In this document: positions 40,380 through 50,673 of the stretch, piece by piece
Position numbering within the stretch: position 1 is the stretch's first letter
Layout: each line of letters opens with the position of its first letter
The notes under the pieces: model-generated
Database searches by the model: none
Told to the model about the DNA's origin: nothing
Seen by the model: the letters and a program-made list of their open reading frames with translations, nothing else
From: CAZFPA01 sp964520975
GTDB taxonomy: Bacteria > Bacillota > Negativicutes > Selenomonadales > Selenomonadaceae
Assembly (NCBI GenBank): GCA_964520975.1
Contig: CAZFPA010000008.1
Location: 1 to 56,804 of the forward strand
Direction of reading: 5' to 3'
Length of the DNA stretch: 56,804 bases
Made by a program: the position numbers and the translations under genes

Positions 40380-43300
40380 AATTGACGATGTCGGCTTTTG
40401 GCCCATACGAGCGGGAAACCGTCATTGATTTCACAGCGCTGGGAGACTGCTCTTTTTTTCTCATCCATGGCGCAACGGGTGCTGGCAAGACGACTATCCT
40501 CGATGCTATCTGCTATGCATTTTACGGGGATGCGAGCGTGGCGGGGCGGACCGGCAGCATGCTGCGCAGTCAGCAGGCCGGGCCGGAGCAGGAAACCTTT
40601 GTGGAATTCATTTTCACAATCGGGGAGAAGACCTATCGCTTGCGCCGCAATCCGGATTATCTGCGCAAGAGCAAGCGGCAGACGAAAAATGGCAACGGTC
40701 TGACCGCGGAAACCGCGGGAGCGGAGCTTTGGCGCATCGATGGGGAGCCTGTCTGTCTCGTTACCGGACCGGTGAAGGTGACGGCAAAGATGACGGAACT
40801 GCTGGGCTTTGCGAGCGAACAGTTCCGCCAGGTCGTATTGCTGCCGCAGGGGGAGTTCCGCCGGCTGCTCATGGCGGATTCGATGGAACGCCAAAGCATC
40901 ATGGAGGTGCTTTTCCGGACAGAGTTTTACCGCAAGATCGAGGACAGCCTGAAAGCCCGGGCACAGAAGATCAATACCAGCTATCAGGAGCTGCAGAAGG
41001 AGCAGGATTTTCTGCTTCGCGATACGGAGGCGGCGAACGTGGACGAATTCCGTACCCGGCTCGCTGCCCGGCGGGAGCAGCTGGCGGCATCGCAGCGCAT
41101 GACGCGTGAACAGCAGAAAAACCGGGAGACAGCGCAGCAGGCGGAGCGGCAGGGGCGGGAGACCGCATCCCGTTTTGCGGCTCTCGATGCGGCCCAGCAA
41201 CAGCTGGCGGGGGATGAAAGCAAGCTCGCGGTGGTTGCCGCTTTTCGGCAGCAGCTCGAGCGGGCGCAGCAGGCAGCAGGGCTGGCCGATGTGGAAGCGC
41301 AGGCGCAGCAGGCACTCCATGAGGCTGCAGAAAAGGAGACTGCCGTGGGCCAGCAGGAGCTTCGCAGTCAGCAGCTGCAGCAGAAACTGGCTGCTGCCCG
41401 GAAACATGCGGAAGAGATGCGGGCCAGAGAGCCGGAACGCCAGGGTCTGCAGCAGGAGCTGCAGCGGTTGACGGAATACGGTCAGCAGTCGGCGGCGATT
41501 GGTGAAGCCCGTCAGCGGCTGGCGGCCGCTGACGCTGAGGCTGGCCGCCTTCAGCAGGTACGGCAGGCAGCGGAGGAAAAGCGGCAGCAGTTACAGGAGG
41601 GGCTGGCAGCGCTGCAGCAGCAGGAAAAGCAGCAGACCCAGGTGGCCGCCGGCCGGGCAGCGCTTGCACTGCAGCTTGAAGGTCTGGAGCACCGCCAGCA
41701 GCTGCTGCTGGAATTTGAGCAGAGCCGGCAGGCGGAGCAGCAGGCTGTTGCGGGGCAGACCGCAGCGGAGAAGGCGGCGGAAAAGGCCGATGCAGTCTAT
41801 GAAGAACAGCGGCGGGAGGTCGAACGCCTGCAGCATCTGTTTGCCGAGGGGCAGGCAGCCTTGCTGGCCAAGGAACTGCCGGCAGGGATTCCCTGTCCGG
41901 TATGCGGTTCCTGTGAACATCCGCACCTGGCGGTTTCGACAGAGCTGATTCCGGATGAAGCGGAGATCCGCCGGGCACAGCGGGAGCTGCAGAATCGGGA
42001 CCGGTTGCGCCAGACGGCCGCTAAAGGCCTGCAGACAGCCCAGGCCGCAGGGGCGGCAGCTTCGAGCCGTCGGGCGGAGCGGCAGCAGGCACTGGGGGAG
42101 AATATTCCCGCGGCAGCTGATCTGCAGGCAGAACTTCAGGCAGCGCAGGCCGCGCTGCAGGCTGCCTGCACGGCCGAACAGGAGCAGCAGCGCCTGGCGG
42201 CAGCAATATCCCAACAGGAACGCGGCCTGACCCAGCAGGGGGAGGCCAGTGAAGCGGCCGCGGCCGCTCAGGTGAAGGCTGCACAGGAAAGTGCCCAGGC
42301 CGCCGGGATCTTGCAGGAAAAGCTGCGGTCATTGCCGGAGGAATATCAGGCTCCTGAGGCACTGGCTCAGGCCCGGGCCACCATACAGCAGCAGTTCACC
42401 GCGCTTACCGCGGAGCAGCAGGCGGCGGAAGATGCCTTTCATGCCCTGGAAACGGCGGCCGCAGCACAGACCGCGGCACTCACGGCTGCAAAAACAGCGG
42501 CTGCAGCAGGACGCCGGCAGGAGCAGCGCCTCACAGAGGCATTTGCTGAACGGCGTGTGCAGGCAGGCTTTGCCACATTGGAGGAGTATCGGCAGGCGCT
42601 GACGGGGAAATTTGCGACAGCGGAGGGAAGGTCTGCGGTTGCGCAGCGTATCCGCAGCTTTGAGGATGCGCATACCGCGGCGCAGGCAGCCTGGAAAAAG
42701 GCGAGTGAGGATACCCGGTCACTGGTGCGTCCGCAGCTGGAACAGCTTACAGCGGCCCTGGCGGCGGCAGAAAAAGCGGTGAACGAGAGCTATGCGGCGG
42801 AAAAGAAACTGGAGGCCGAGATCAACCGGCAGGGGCAGCAGCTCCAGCGGCTGGAGGCGCTGCTGACGAAGAGTGCCGGACTGGAAAAGGAATACCGTAC
42901 CGTCGGACGGCTGGCTGCTGTGGCCAGTGGAGACAATGCATATCGCACCAGCTTCCAGCGCTATGTGCTTCGTTCACTGCTCAGTGATGTCGTCGAGGCG
43001 GCAAATTCGCGCCTGCGTCTCATGAGCCGCGGACAGTATGAGCTGCGGCAGACGCTGGAAGTGCGTGATCAGCGGAAAAAGGCAGGGCTTGATCTGGTGA
43101 TTTTTGATGCCTATACCGGCTATGAGCGTCAGATGGCAACGCTGTCAGGCGGGGAATCCTTCCTGGCGTCCCTTTCGCTGGCGCTTGGGCTGGCTGATGT
43201 TGTACAGAGCTATGCGGGCGGCATCCGTCTCGATACGATCTTTATCGATGAGGGCTTTGGCACGCTGGATGCCGAGACGCTGGATATGGCAATCAAGGCA

Positions 43301-43438
43301 CTGCTTGAGCTGCAGAAGGGCGGCCGGCTGGTCGGCATCATATCGCATGTTGAGGAGCTCAAGGAGCGCATCGACGCGCGGCTGGAAATAACGAAGCACC
43401 GGGAGGGCGGAAGTCAGGCCCGGTTCATCCTGGGGTAG
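40367..43438 (+). CDS. sbcC: Exonuclease subunit SbcC (Rad50 homologue)
   Basis: 1023-residue SMC-like ATPase. Walker A GATGAGKTT is near 35-43. Two long coiled-coil arms, very rich in Gln, Ala and Glu, meet at a zinc hook CPVC at 511-514. The ABC signature LSGGESFLASL is near 926 and Walker B IFIDEGFGTLD near 957. It regulates SbcD access to DNA ends. The Q/A richness of the arms is compositionally extreme but keeps the heptad-like pattern. addB starts 10 nt after its stop. Confidence 0.95.
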   Translation: MRPLKLTMSAFGPYERETVIDFTALGDCSFFLIHGATGAGKTTILDAICYAFYGDASVAGRTGSMLRSQQAGPEQETFVEFIFTIGEKTYRLRRNPDYLRKSKRQTKNGNGLTAETAGAELWRIDGEPVCLVTGPVKVTAKMTELLGFASEQFRQVVLLPQGEFRRLLMADSMERQSIMEVLFRTEFYRKIEDSLKARAQKINTSYQELQKEQDFLLRDTEAANVDEFRTRLAARREQLAASQRMTREQQKNRETAQQAERQGRETASRFAALDAAQQQLAGDESKLAVVAAFRQQLERAQQAAGLADVEAQAQQALHEAAEKETAVGQQELRSQQLQQKLAAARKHAEEMRAREPERQGLQQELQRLTEYGQQSAAIGEARQRLAAADAEAGRLQQVRQAAEEKRQQLQEGLAALQQQEKQQTQVAAGRAALALQLEGLEHRQQLLLEFEQSRQAEQQAVAGQTAAEKAAEKADAVYEEQRREVERLQHLFAEGQAALLAKELPAGIPCPVCGSCEHPHLAVSTELIPDEAEIRRAQRELQNRDRLRQTAAKGLQTAQAAGAAASSRRAERQQALGENIPAAADLQAELQAAQAALQAACTAEQEQQRLAAAISQQERGLTQQGEASEAAAAAQVKAAQESAQAAGILQEKLRSLPEEYQAPEALAQARATIQQQFTALTAEQQAAEDAFHALETAAAAQTAALTAAKTAAAAGRRQEQRLTEAFAERRVQAGFATLEEYRQALTGKFATAEGRSAVAQRIRSFEDAHTAAQAAWKKASEDTRSLVRPQLEQLTAALAAAEKAVNESYAAEKKLEAEINRQGQQLQRLEALLTKSAGLEKEYRTVGRLAAVASGDNAYRTSFQRYVLRSLLSDVVEAANSRLRLMSRGQYELRQTLEVRDQRKKAGLDLVIFDAYTGYERQMATLSGGESFLASLSLALGLADVVQSYAGGIRLDTIFIDEGFGTLDAETLDMAIKALLELQKGGRLVGIISHVEELKERIDARLEITKHREGGSQARFILG

Positions 43439-43448
43439 GAGGAAGATT

Positions 43449-46400
43449 ATGCTGGAATTTATCATTGGCCGGGCCGGAACCGGGAAAACAGAGGAATGTC
43501 TGCGGGCTATGCAGCAGGAGATGCGCCGGGAGGCGGTTGGCCCGGCGCTCATCCTGTTATTGCCGGAGCACATGACCTATAAGGTCGAGCGCCAGCTCGC
43601 TGCGGCAATGGAGGCGGAGGGCAGCGGTTTTTTGCGGGCCCAGGTATTCGGGTTTCGCCGCTTTGCCCAGCAGGTCCTGCTGGATGTTGGTGGTGCCGCC
43701 CGACCGCGCATCACGGAAATCGGGCGCCGGCTGCTTTTGAAGCGTGTGCTGCAGGCACAGGAGGACAAGCTGCGTTTTTTTCAGCGGGCAGCGCGGCAGC
43801 GCGGCTTTAGTGCCTCTCTGGCTGAGGCCGTGGATGAATTCAAGAGCTACGGCATCGTACCGGAGCGTCTTACCGCGGCGGCAGAGAAGGTCAGTGATAC
43901 CCGTCTGCAGGATAAGCTGCAGGATTTGGCGCTGCTCTATGATGGCTTTGCCGCAAGCATGGCTGGCCGCTACAATGATGCCGGCGATCTTCTGGATAAA
44001 TTGGCAGCGCGGCTGCCGGAGGCATCGCTTATTGCCGGGGCGGAAATCTGGGTAGACGGATTCATTTTTTTCAATCCTCAGGAAAAGCAGATCCTGCGGG
44101 CACTGCTGCAGCAGGCGAACCATGTCCATATCACGCTGCCGCTGGATGCGGGAGACTGCCCGGAGGAAAATCGCCGTGAAACGGGTATTTTCCATCGTGC
44201 CTACCGGACCTTTCAGGAGCTGCAGCTGCTGGCCGGAGAACTGGGGCAGGAATGCCGCGTCCGCAGTTTGCCGGCAGCGCATCGTTTCCAGGCGGGGGGA
44301 TTGGAAAATATCGAGCAGCAGCTCTTTCGTTTTCCGCAGCAGCCCGCGGCCGAGGCGACCGGGATTCAGCTTGTCGAGGCAGCCACACGGCGGCTTGAGG
44401 CCGAAGCGGCTGCTGCGGATATGCTGCGTCTTTGCCGCGAAAAGGGCTGGCATTGGCGGGATATTGGAGTATTGCTGCGCGATGGCGATGCCTATGAGAA
44501 AATGCTGGAGCTGGTGCTGCAGGATTATAAGATTCCCTTTTTCAGCGACAGCAAGCGTCCGGGCGTGCATCATCCACTGGCTGAGCTCGTGCGTTCGGCG
44601 CTGGAGGTGCTGCATGGCTGGCGCTATGATGCTGTGTTCCGCTGTCTGAAGACGGATTTCTTTCCGGTGACCAGAGGGCAGGCCGATCTGCTGGAGAATT
44701 ATGTGCTGGAATTTGGCATCCGTGGCTTTCGCTGGACGATGGCCGAGGATTGGCACTACCGGCGCGGCATGCAGGCTGAGGCTTCGGAGGAAGAGCTGCT
44801 CGCGCTGGAGCGCATCAATCTTGTACGCCGGGCAGTCGCTACGCCTTTGGCGGCATTGGAAGCAGCTGTCGGCCAGGCGAAGAATGTCCGTGAGCTCACG
44901 CGGGCAATCTACGAATTCCTGCAGGAACTGGCGGTCCCGGAGACGCTGGCGAAATGGGCCCAGGAAGCAGAGCAGGCCGGCCGCCTTGTCGAGGCGCGCG
45001 AGCATCGGCAGGTCTGGGACGATGTGATGGAGCTCTTGGATCAGCTGGTGGAAACCAGTGGGGAGGAACTGCCGGATCGCAAGGAGTATGAGGCCGTGCT
45101 GGGTGAAGGACTGGATGCGTTGGAAATCAGCCTGATTCCGCCGGGCCTCGACTATGTCACCATTGCGTCCTTTGATCAGAACAGTCTGGACAATGTGCGG
45201 GCCGTCTATATTCTCGGAGCCAATGAGGGCATCATGCCGCGCCGGAGCCAGGAAAAGGGGCTGCTTTCCGATGCCGAGCGGCTGTATCTGGCGGATGCCG
45301 GGGTAGAGCTGTCCTCAGGCTCTGTCGAGGGGAGCTTTGGTGAGAAATACTTGCTGTATCGTGGCTTCACGGAAGCCCGCGAATACCTCTGGGTATCCTA
45401 TGCCCTGGCGGATGCTGCGGGCAACGGCTTGGAACCGTCGCCGCTGGTGCGCCGGCTGCGGCGCATTTTTCCGCAGCGCCCTGTGCTGTCCATTCCGTTG
45501 GAAAGCATGGAACGCAGGGATTCGCTGCAGGCGGCGGAGGGGCGGCAGGCTGTTTCCGGCCTGGCATCCGCGCTGCGCGGCTGCCGGGAGAAGCATCAGC
45601 TGGCATCGCTCTGGCGGGAGGTCTATAACTGGAGCCTGGAGCAGCCGGCACTGCAGCCGGCTCTCCAGATGGTCATCCGGGGACTCTTTGCACAGGCGGA
45701 TACGGACCGGCTACCAGCTTCCCTGGCACGGCAGCTCTATACGAAAAATCGGCGGCTGCAGGGCAGTGTGACGCGTTTTGAGCGCTTCCGCGGCTGTCCG
45801 TTCAGCCATTTTGCCCAGTACGGACTTCGTCTCAAGGAACGGAAGGTTTATCAGTTCCAGGCGCCGGACCGGGGCAATCTGCTGCACGATGTGCTGCGGG
45901 CCTTCGGTGAGGAGCTCAAGGCCCAGGGACGCCGCTGGCAGGAGGTTTCATCGGCGGAGGCTGCGGCTCTTTCTGACCGGCTGGTGGCCGAGCTGGCGCC
46001 GCAGCAGCAAAATGAGATTTTGCTGAGCTCCGCGCAGTACAAGAATCTTTTGCAGCGCCTGCAGGGCGCCGCCGAGAGTTCCATCCAGCGGATGATTGCA
46101 CTGGACGCGGTGAGCCAGTTCCATCCGGCAGCCTTTGAACGCTCCTTTGGCCACGGGCCGGGGGCTATGCCGCCGCTGACCTATGCGCTGCCGGAGGATT
46201 GCGAGCTTGAAATCATGGGAACCATCGACCGCATTGATATTGCTGAGGATGGCCGGTATTTTGTCATATTGGACTATAAGACCGGCAATGCCTGGATCAA
46301 TCTGCTGGATGTATACTATGGCCTGCGCTTGCAGCTCCTCACGTATCTGCTGGCCGCACGCAATCTGCTGGCGCGCAGTCAGCAGGAGCCAGCGCTGCCG

Positions 46401-46880
46401 GCCGGCATGCTGTATTGCTTCCTGAAACGGCCCATGCTGTCGGTCAATCATCGGCCGAGTGCCAAGGAAGCGGAGGCTCTGCTCATGAAGGAACTCAGCA
46501 TGCCGGGCTGGGTGCTCGCTGATCCTGAAATCATCCGGGCCATCGACAGTACGCTGACCTTCCTGCCCATCCGCTTCAAATCGAATGGGGAACTGGACAG
46601 CCGTTCCCAGGCCCGGGTCAAGACCGAGGAGGAATTTGCTGTTTTGCTCGATTATGTTTCTTATGTGCTGAAGGATACAGGCGCGGATATTCTGTCCGGT
46701 GAGATCAGTGCGAGCCCCTATATGCAGGAAAAGGGAAATGCCTGTACGTATTGCCAGTATCATGCGGTCTGTGGCTTTGACCTCCAGCTGCCGGGCTTTG
46801 CCTATCGGAAGCTGCCCGAGGCTGAGGATGCGGATATTATGGAGAAAATGAAGGAAGCCGGAGAGGAGGAAGGCCGATGA
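43449..46880 (+). CDS. addB: ATP-dependent helicase/nuclease subunit AddB
   Basis: 1143 residues. Partner of AddA in the recombinational-repair helicase-nuclease that processes double-strand breaks to Chi-like sites. N-terminal Walker A GRAGTGKTE, a degenerate helicase core, and a C-terminal RecB-type nuclease with ILDYKTG near 941. A cluster of four cysteines, C783 with C1099, C1102 and C1108, matches the 4Fe-4S staple of AddB. ATG behind TAGGAGGAAG. Overlaps addA by 4 nt. Confidence 0.95.
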   Translation: MLEFIIGRAGTGKTEECLRAMQQEMRREAVGPALILLLPEHMTYKVERQLAAAMEAEGSGFLRAQVFGFRRFAQQVLLDVGGAARPRITEIGRRLLLKRVLQAQEDKLRFFQRAARQRGFSASLAEAVDEFKSYGIVPERLTAAAEKVSDTRLQDKLQDLALLYDGFAASMAGRYNDAGDLLDKLAARLPEASLIAGAEIWVDGFIFFNPQEKQILRALLQQANHVHITLPLDAGDCPEENRRETGIFHRAYRTFQELQLLAGELGQECRVRSLPAAHRFQAGGLENIEQQLFRFPQQPAAEATGIQLVEAATRRLEAEAAAADMLRLCREKGWHWRDIGVLLRDGDAYEKMLELVLQDYKIPFFSDSKRPGVHHPLAELVRSALEVLHGWRYDAVFRCLKTDFFPVTRGQADLLENYVLEFGIRGFRWTMAEDWHYRRGMQAEASEEELLALERINLVRRAVATPLAALEAAVGQAKNVRELTRAIYEFLQELAVPETLAKWAQEAEQAGRLVEAREHRQVWDDVMELLDQLVETSGEELPDRKEYEAVLGEGLDALEISLIPPGLDYVTIASFDQNSLDNVRAVYILGANEGIMPRRSQEKGLLSDAERLYLADAGVELSSGSVEGSFGEKYLLYRGFTEAREYLWVSYALADAAGNGLEPSPLVRRLRRIFPQRPVLSIPLESMERRDSLQAAEGRQAVSGLASALRGCREKHQLASLWREVYNWSLEQPALQPALQMVIRGLFAQADTDRLPASLARQLYTKNRRLQGSVTRFERFRGCPFSHFAQYGLRLKERKVYQFQAPDRGNLLHDVLRAFGEELKAQGRRWQEVSSAEAAALSDRLVAELAPQQQNEILLSSAQYKNLLQRLQGAAESSIQRMIALDAVSQFHPAAFERSFGHGPGAMPPLTYALPEDCELEIMGTIDRIDIAEDGRYFVILDYKTGNAWINLLDVYYGLRLQLLTYLLAARNLLARSQQEPALPAGMLYCFLKRPMLSVNHRPSAKEAEALLMKELSMPGWVLADPEIIRAIDSTLTFLPIRFKSNGELDSRSQARVKTEEEFAVLLDYVSYVLKDTGADILSGEISASPYMQEKGNACTYCQYHAVCGFDLQLPGFAYRKLPEAEDADIMEKMKEAGEEEGR

Positions 46881-49800
46881 AGTGGTCACCGGAGCAATGG
46901 CAGGCCATTGCGTTGAGTCATAAGAATCTGCTGGTTTCGGCGGCTGCCGGATCCGGTAAGACAGCGGTGCTGGTCAACCGTATCCTGCGTCATCTGCTGG
47001 CCCGGGAGGAGGGGGTGGAGCCCTGGGATGTCGATCGTCTGCTGGTCGTCACCTTTACCAGGGCCGCCGCTGCGGAAATGCGGGCCCGTATCGAGAGTGA
47101 ACTGCAGAAGGCGATTGCGGCGGACCCGGGCGATGAACGCCTGGAACGCCAGCTGGTATTGCTTTCCAATGCATCCATATCGACGCTGCATTCCTTTTGT
47201 CAGACCGTCATCCGGCAGAATTTTGCGGCGATCGATCTCGATCCGCAGTTCCGGCTTGCCAATGAGCAGGAGCTGGTCCTTATGCGTCAGGATGTGCTGG
47301 AAGAGCTGTTTGAGCAAAAATATGAGGCGGGAGAAGAGGGCTTTTTGCACTTTGCCGATGCCTATGGTTCCGAGCGGGGGGACGATGTCCTTTATGATAT
47401 CGTGCAGTCGCTCTACGACTATGCGCAGAGCGAGACCTTCCCTGAACGGTGGCTGGAATCGCTGGCCGCATGCTTTGCGCTGCCGGACGGAGCCCGTTTG
47501 AAGGACACCGTATGGATGCCTGTCATACGGGCTGCGGTCGAGAGCAGCCTTGGAAAATGCCGGGAGGCCTTGCGGGCTTTTCAGGCAACTATTGCCGGAC
47601 TTGGGGCTGAGGAGCAGCCGTTTTATGAAGAAATGGCGGCGGTGGCGGCGGCTTCCCTGGAGCGTATCGAGGCCGGCCTTGATGCCGGCTGGGATGAGAC
47701 GCGCCTGGCCTTTGCAGCAATGGACTTCAAGACCTTTCGAGGCCAGCCCAAGACCATCGAGGCGGAAGATAAAGCCCGCCTCAGTGAGCTGCATAATACC
47801 GATATCAAAAAGCAGCTGGAGAAGCTGCGCGACCGCTTCTTTTTAGAGGAGGAAGCGGTCCTTTTGGAGGATCTGCGGGCGGAAGCACCTGTCATGCAGA
47901 CGGTGACAGCGCTTGCGGCAGAGTTCGGTCAGGCTTTTGCTGCGGCCAAGCGGGAAAAGAATCTGCTGGATTTCAACGATCTGGAGCATTTTTCGCTGCA
48001 GATCCTCGGCACGCCCGATGCAGATGGGAAACTGCAGCCGACACCGGCGGCACAGGCTCTTCAGGAGCGCTTTCAGGAAATCATGGTGGATGAATATCAG
48101 GATACCAATGGCGTTCAGGAGGCAATCCTGTCGCTTGTGGTCCATCCGGGACGGGCCAATCTGTTTACGGTCGGCGATGTCAAGCAGAGCATCTATCGTT
48201 TTCGGCTGGCGGACCCGTCGCTCTTTTTGGAGAAATACCGCCGGTATCCTGTTTTGGGAGAGCGCTATGCGCGTATCGACCTCACGAGGAATTTCCGCAG
48301 CCGGGCATCCGTGCTCGGCGCCATCAACTTCCTGTTTGTACAGCTTATGGTGCCGGAGTCGATGGAGCTTACGTATGATGCCGCAGCGGCACTCTATCCG
48401 GGGGCGGCTTATCCGGAGCTGCCGGCCGAGCAGAGCCTGGATGGGGCGGCAGAGCTCATCATCATCGACCGGGAGGACGATGCCGCGGCAGAGGACTCTT
48501 CGATGGATGGTTCTGAGGAGCAGGAGGAACTGCGCGGTTTTGCCCTGGAGGCGCAGTATATTGCCCGTCGGCTGCGTGAACTGGCGGGGGCGGGCAAGCA
48601 GGTATTCGATAAGGAAACCGGTACCTACCGCAGTCTGTGCTGGCGCGACATCGTGATTTTACTGCGCTCGCGGAAAAATAAGGCCGATGTATTGCTCGAT
48701 GCCCTGCGCACAGCAGACATTCCTGCCTATGCCTCGGTCAACGATGGATATTTCGCTGAGACGGAAATCCAGGTCATGCTGGCATTGCTGTCTGTCATTG
48801 ATAATGCCCGGCAGGACATTCCACTGGCGGCAGTTCTCTACTCGCCCATTGGCGGCCTTACGGCGGCGGAACTCGCAGAGCTGCGCATCGCGGCTCCGCA
48901 GGAGGATCTTTTCGGGGCGCTGCTGCAGGCCAATGCGCCGGAGTCGACCTGCAGTGCGGAGCTGCGTGAAAAAGCGGAGCATTTCCTCCGGCAGCTCACC
49001 GGCTGGCGCAACCTGGCCCGGCGCAGCAGTGTGCCGGAGCTTATCTGGCAGCTCTACCGGGATACAGGCTACTACGACTATGCCGGCGGCATGCCCGGCG
49101 GCTTGCTGCGGCAGGCAAATCTGCGCATGCTGTGTGATCGGGCGGCCGATTATGAAAAGACGAATTTCCGGGGACTTTTCCGGTTTTTGCGTTTTATCGA
49201 GAAGATGCAGAAGATGGAGACAGACCTGGCTGTGGCCCGTACGCTCAGTGAGAATGAGGATGTGGTGCGCATCATGACCATTCATGAGAGCAAGGGTCTC
49301 GAATTTCCGGTGGTGGTGTTGGCAGATATCGGCAAGCAGTTCAATCTGCAGGATCTGTATGCTCCGCTGCTCATGCACCGTGAGCTGGGGCTGGGGCCGC
49401 GGCGCGTGGACCTTGAAAAATCCGTGCGCTATCCGACCTTTGCCCGTCAGGCGATTGCCCTGCGCATGACACAGGAGAATAAGGCGGAGGAAATGCGGGT
49501 ACTTTACGTTGCGCTGACCCGGGCCAGGGAAAAGCTTATCCTCGTTGGCTCGGTGAATAAGGGACTCCAAAAGCGGGCGACGGAGTGGTGCCGTTTCCGG
49601 GAGTATCCAGGGACGCCTCTGCCGGGATATGCACCGCTGGATGCCAGCAGCTATCTGGACTGGATCGCTGCTGCAGTGGCCCGTCATGCCGATGGGCAGG
49701 TGCTTTGGAGCCTGGCGGATGTGGCGCCAGGTGCGGCCCCGCTCGATTACGCGCAGGATGCGCACTGGGACGTGCAGGTCATTCCGGCCGGTGAGCTGCA

Positions 49801-50587
49801 GGCGGAGGCGCCGGCGGCTGCGTCCGTGGATGCGATTTTTGCAGCCATCCGACAGCAGGAGCCGTTGCCTGTTGAGGCGGCAGTGCCTGAGATCCGGCAG
49901 CGTCTGGATTGGCACTATGATTTTTGCGGCGTCCAGGAGGTGCCGGCCAAGCTTTCCGTCACCGAGCTCAAGCAGCGCTTTTCGGAAAAAACAGCTGAGC
50001 GCGAGGCGAGGCCGCTGGTAAGCGCGCGGACCGAGCTCTTTTCCCGTCCTGCATTTTTGCAGGAGGAACGCCATCTCAAAGGCAATGAATACGGTACTAT
50101 CATGCACAGTGTCATGCAGCACATGGATCTGCAGCAGACCCTGGATGCCGCCAATATCGAAGCGCAGCTCGCAATGCTCGTTGAAAAAGAAGTGCTGCTG
50201 CCGGAACAGCAGGCGGTCGTGCCCATCCGGGCTGTGCAGCGCTTTTTCAGCTCTTCACTGGGGCAGCGCATGCGAAATGCCAGCCGGCTCTGGCGTGAGA
50301 TGCCCTTCAGCCGCATGCTGCCAGCCAGACGTTTTTATCCGGCCGTGGAGGATGCCGCAGAAAAGATATTCAGCCAGGGCATCATCGATGTACTGTTTGA
50401 GGAAGCTGACGGGCAGCTGGTACTGCTGGACTACAAGACGGACCGTGACACCCGTCCGGACAGGATACAGGAGCGCTATCATCTGCAGCTCGAGCTATAC
50501 AGCGAAGCGGTAGAAGCGCTGATGGGGAAGCGCATCAAGGAGCGCTATCTCTATATGCTGCATGATGGTTCCGTTGTAGAGGTATAG
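46877..50587 (+). CDS. addA: ATP-dependent helicase/nuclease subunit AddA
   Basis: 1236-residue UvrD-family 3'-5' helicase with C-terminal nuclease. Walker A AAAGSGKTAVLVNRI is near 20-30, then motif Ia FTRAAAAEM, DEYQDTNGVQ, IMTIHESKGLEFP and VALTRAREKL. The RecB-type nuclease LLDYKTDRD is near 1184. ATG overlaps the addB stop. Last gene of the sbcD-sbcC-addB-addA unit; no obvious hairpin terminator follows. Confidence 0.96.
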   Translation: MKWSPEQWQAIALSHKNLLVSAAAGSGKTAVLVNRILRHLLAREEGVEPWDVDRLLVVTFTRAAAAEMRARIESELQKAIAADPGDERLERQLVLLSNASISTLHSFCQTVIRQNFAAIDLDPQFRLANEQELVLMRQDVLEELFEQKYEAGEEGFLHFADAYGSERGDDVLYDIVQSLYDYAQSETFPERWLESLAACFALPDGARLKDTVWMPVIRAAVESSLGKCREALRAFQATIAGLGAEEQPFYEEMAAVAAASLERIEAGLDAGWDETRLAFAAMDFKTFRGQPKTIEAEDKARLSELHNTDIKKQLEKLRDRFFLEEEAVLLEDLRAEAPVMQTVTALAAEFGQAFAAAKREKNLLDFNDLEHFSLQILGTPDADGKLQPTPAAQALQERFQEIMVDEYQDTNGVQEAILSLVVHPGRANLFTVGDVKQSIYRFRLADPSLFLEKYRRYPVLGERYARIDLTRNFRSRASVLGAINFLFVQLMVPESMELTYDAAAALYPGAAYPELPAEQSLDGAAELIIIDREDDAAAEDSSMDGSEEQEELRGFALEAQYIARRLRELAGAGKQVFDKETGTYRSLCWRDIVILLRSRKNKADVLLDALRTADIPAYASVNDGYFAETEIQVMLALLSVIDNARQDIPLAAVLYSPIGGLTAAELAELRIAAPQEDLFGALLQANAPESTCSAELREKAEHFLRQLTGWRNLARRSSVPELIWQLYRDTGYYDYAGGMPGGLLRQANLRMLCDRAADYEKTNFRGLFRFLRFIEKMQKMETDLAVARTLSENEDVVRIMTIHESKGLEFPVVVLADIGKQFNLQDLYAPLLMHRELGLGPRRVDLEKSVRYPTFARQAIALRMTQENKAEEMRVLYVALTRAREKLILVGSVNKGLQKRATEWCRFREYPGTPLPGYAPLDASSYLDWIAAAVARHADGQVLWSLADVAPGAAPLDYAQDAHWDVQVIPAGELQAEAPAAASVDAIFAAIRQQEPLPVEAAVPEIRQRLDWHYDFCGVQEVPAKLSVTELKQRFSEKTAEREARPLVSARTELFSRPAFLQEERHLKGNEYGTIMHSVMQHMDLQQTLDAANIEAQLAMLVEKEVLLPEQQAVVPIRAVQRFFSSSLGQRMRNASRLWREMPFSRMLPARRFYPAVEDAAEKIFSQGIIDVLFEEADGQLVLLDYKTDRDTRPDRIQERYHLQLELYSEAVEALMGKRIKERYLYMLHDGSVVEV

Positions 50588-50673
50588 CACAGAGCAGGAT
50601 TTTGGGGCATTTTGTCGAAAGGTAACAAGGTTCTGACCCATTGGGCAGAAACAAATTTTTAAGGGGTGTTTTT

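Noticed and set aside
40367..43438. Gln/Ala-rich middle of sbcC as a possible repeat-expanded or foreign insertion
   Set aside because: The region is the expected coiled-coil arms flanking the zinc hook, and the frame and motifs are intact.
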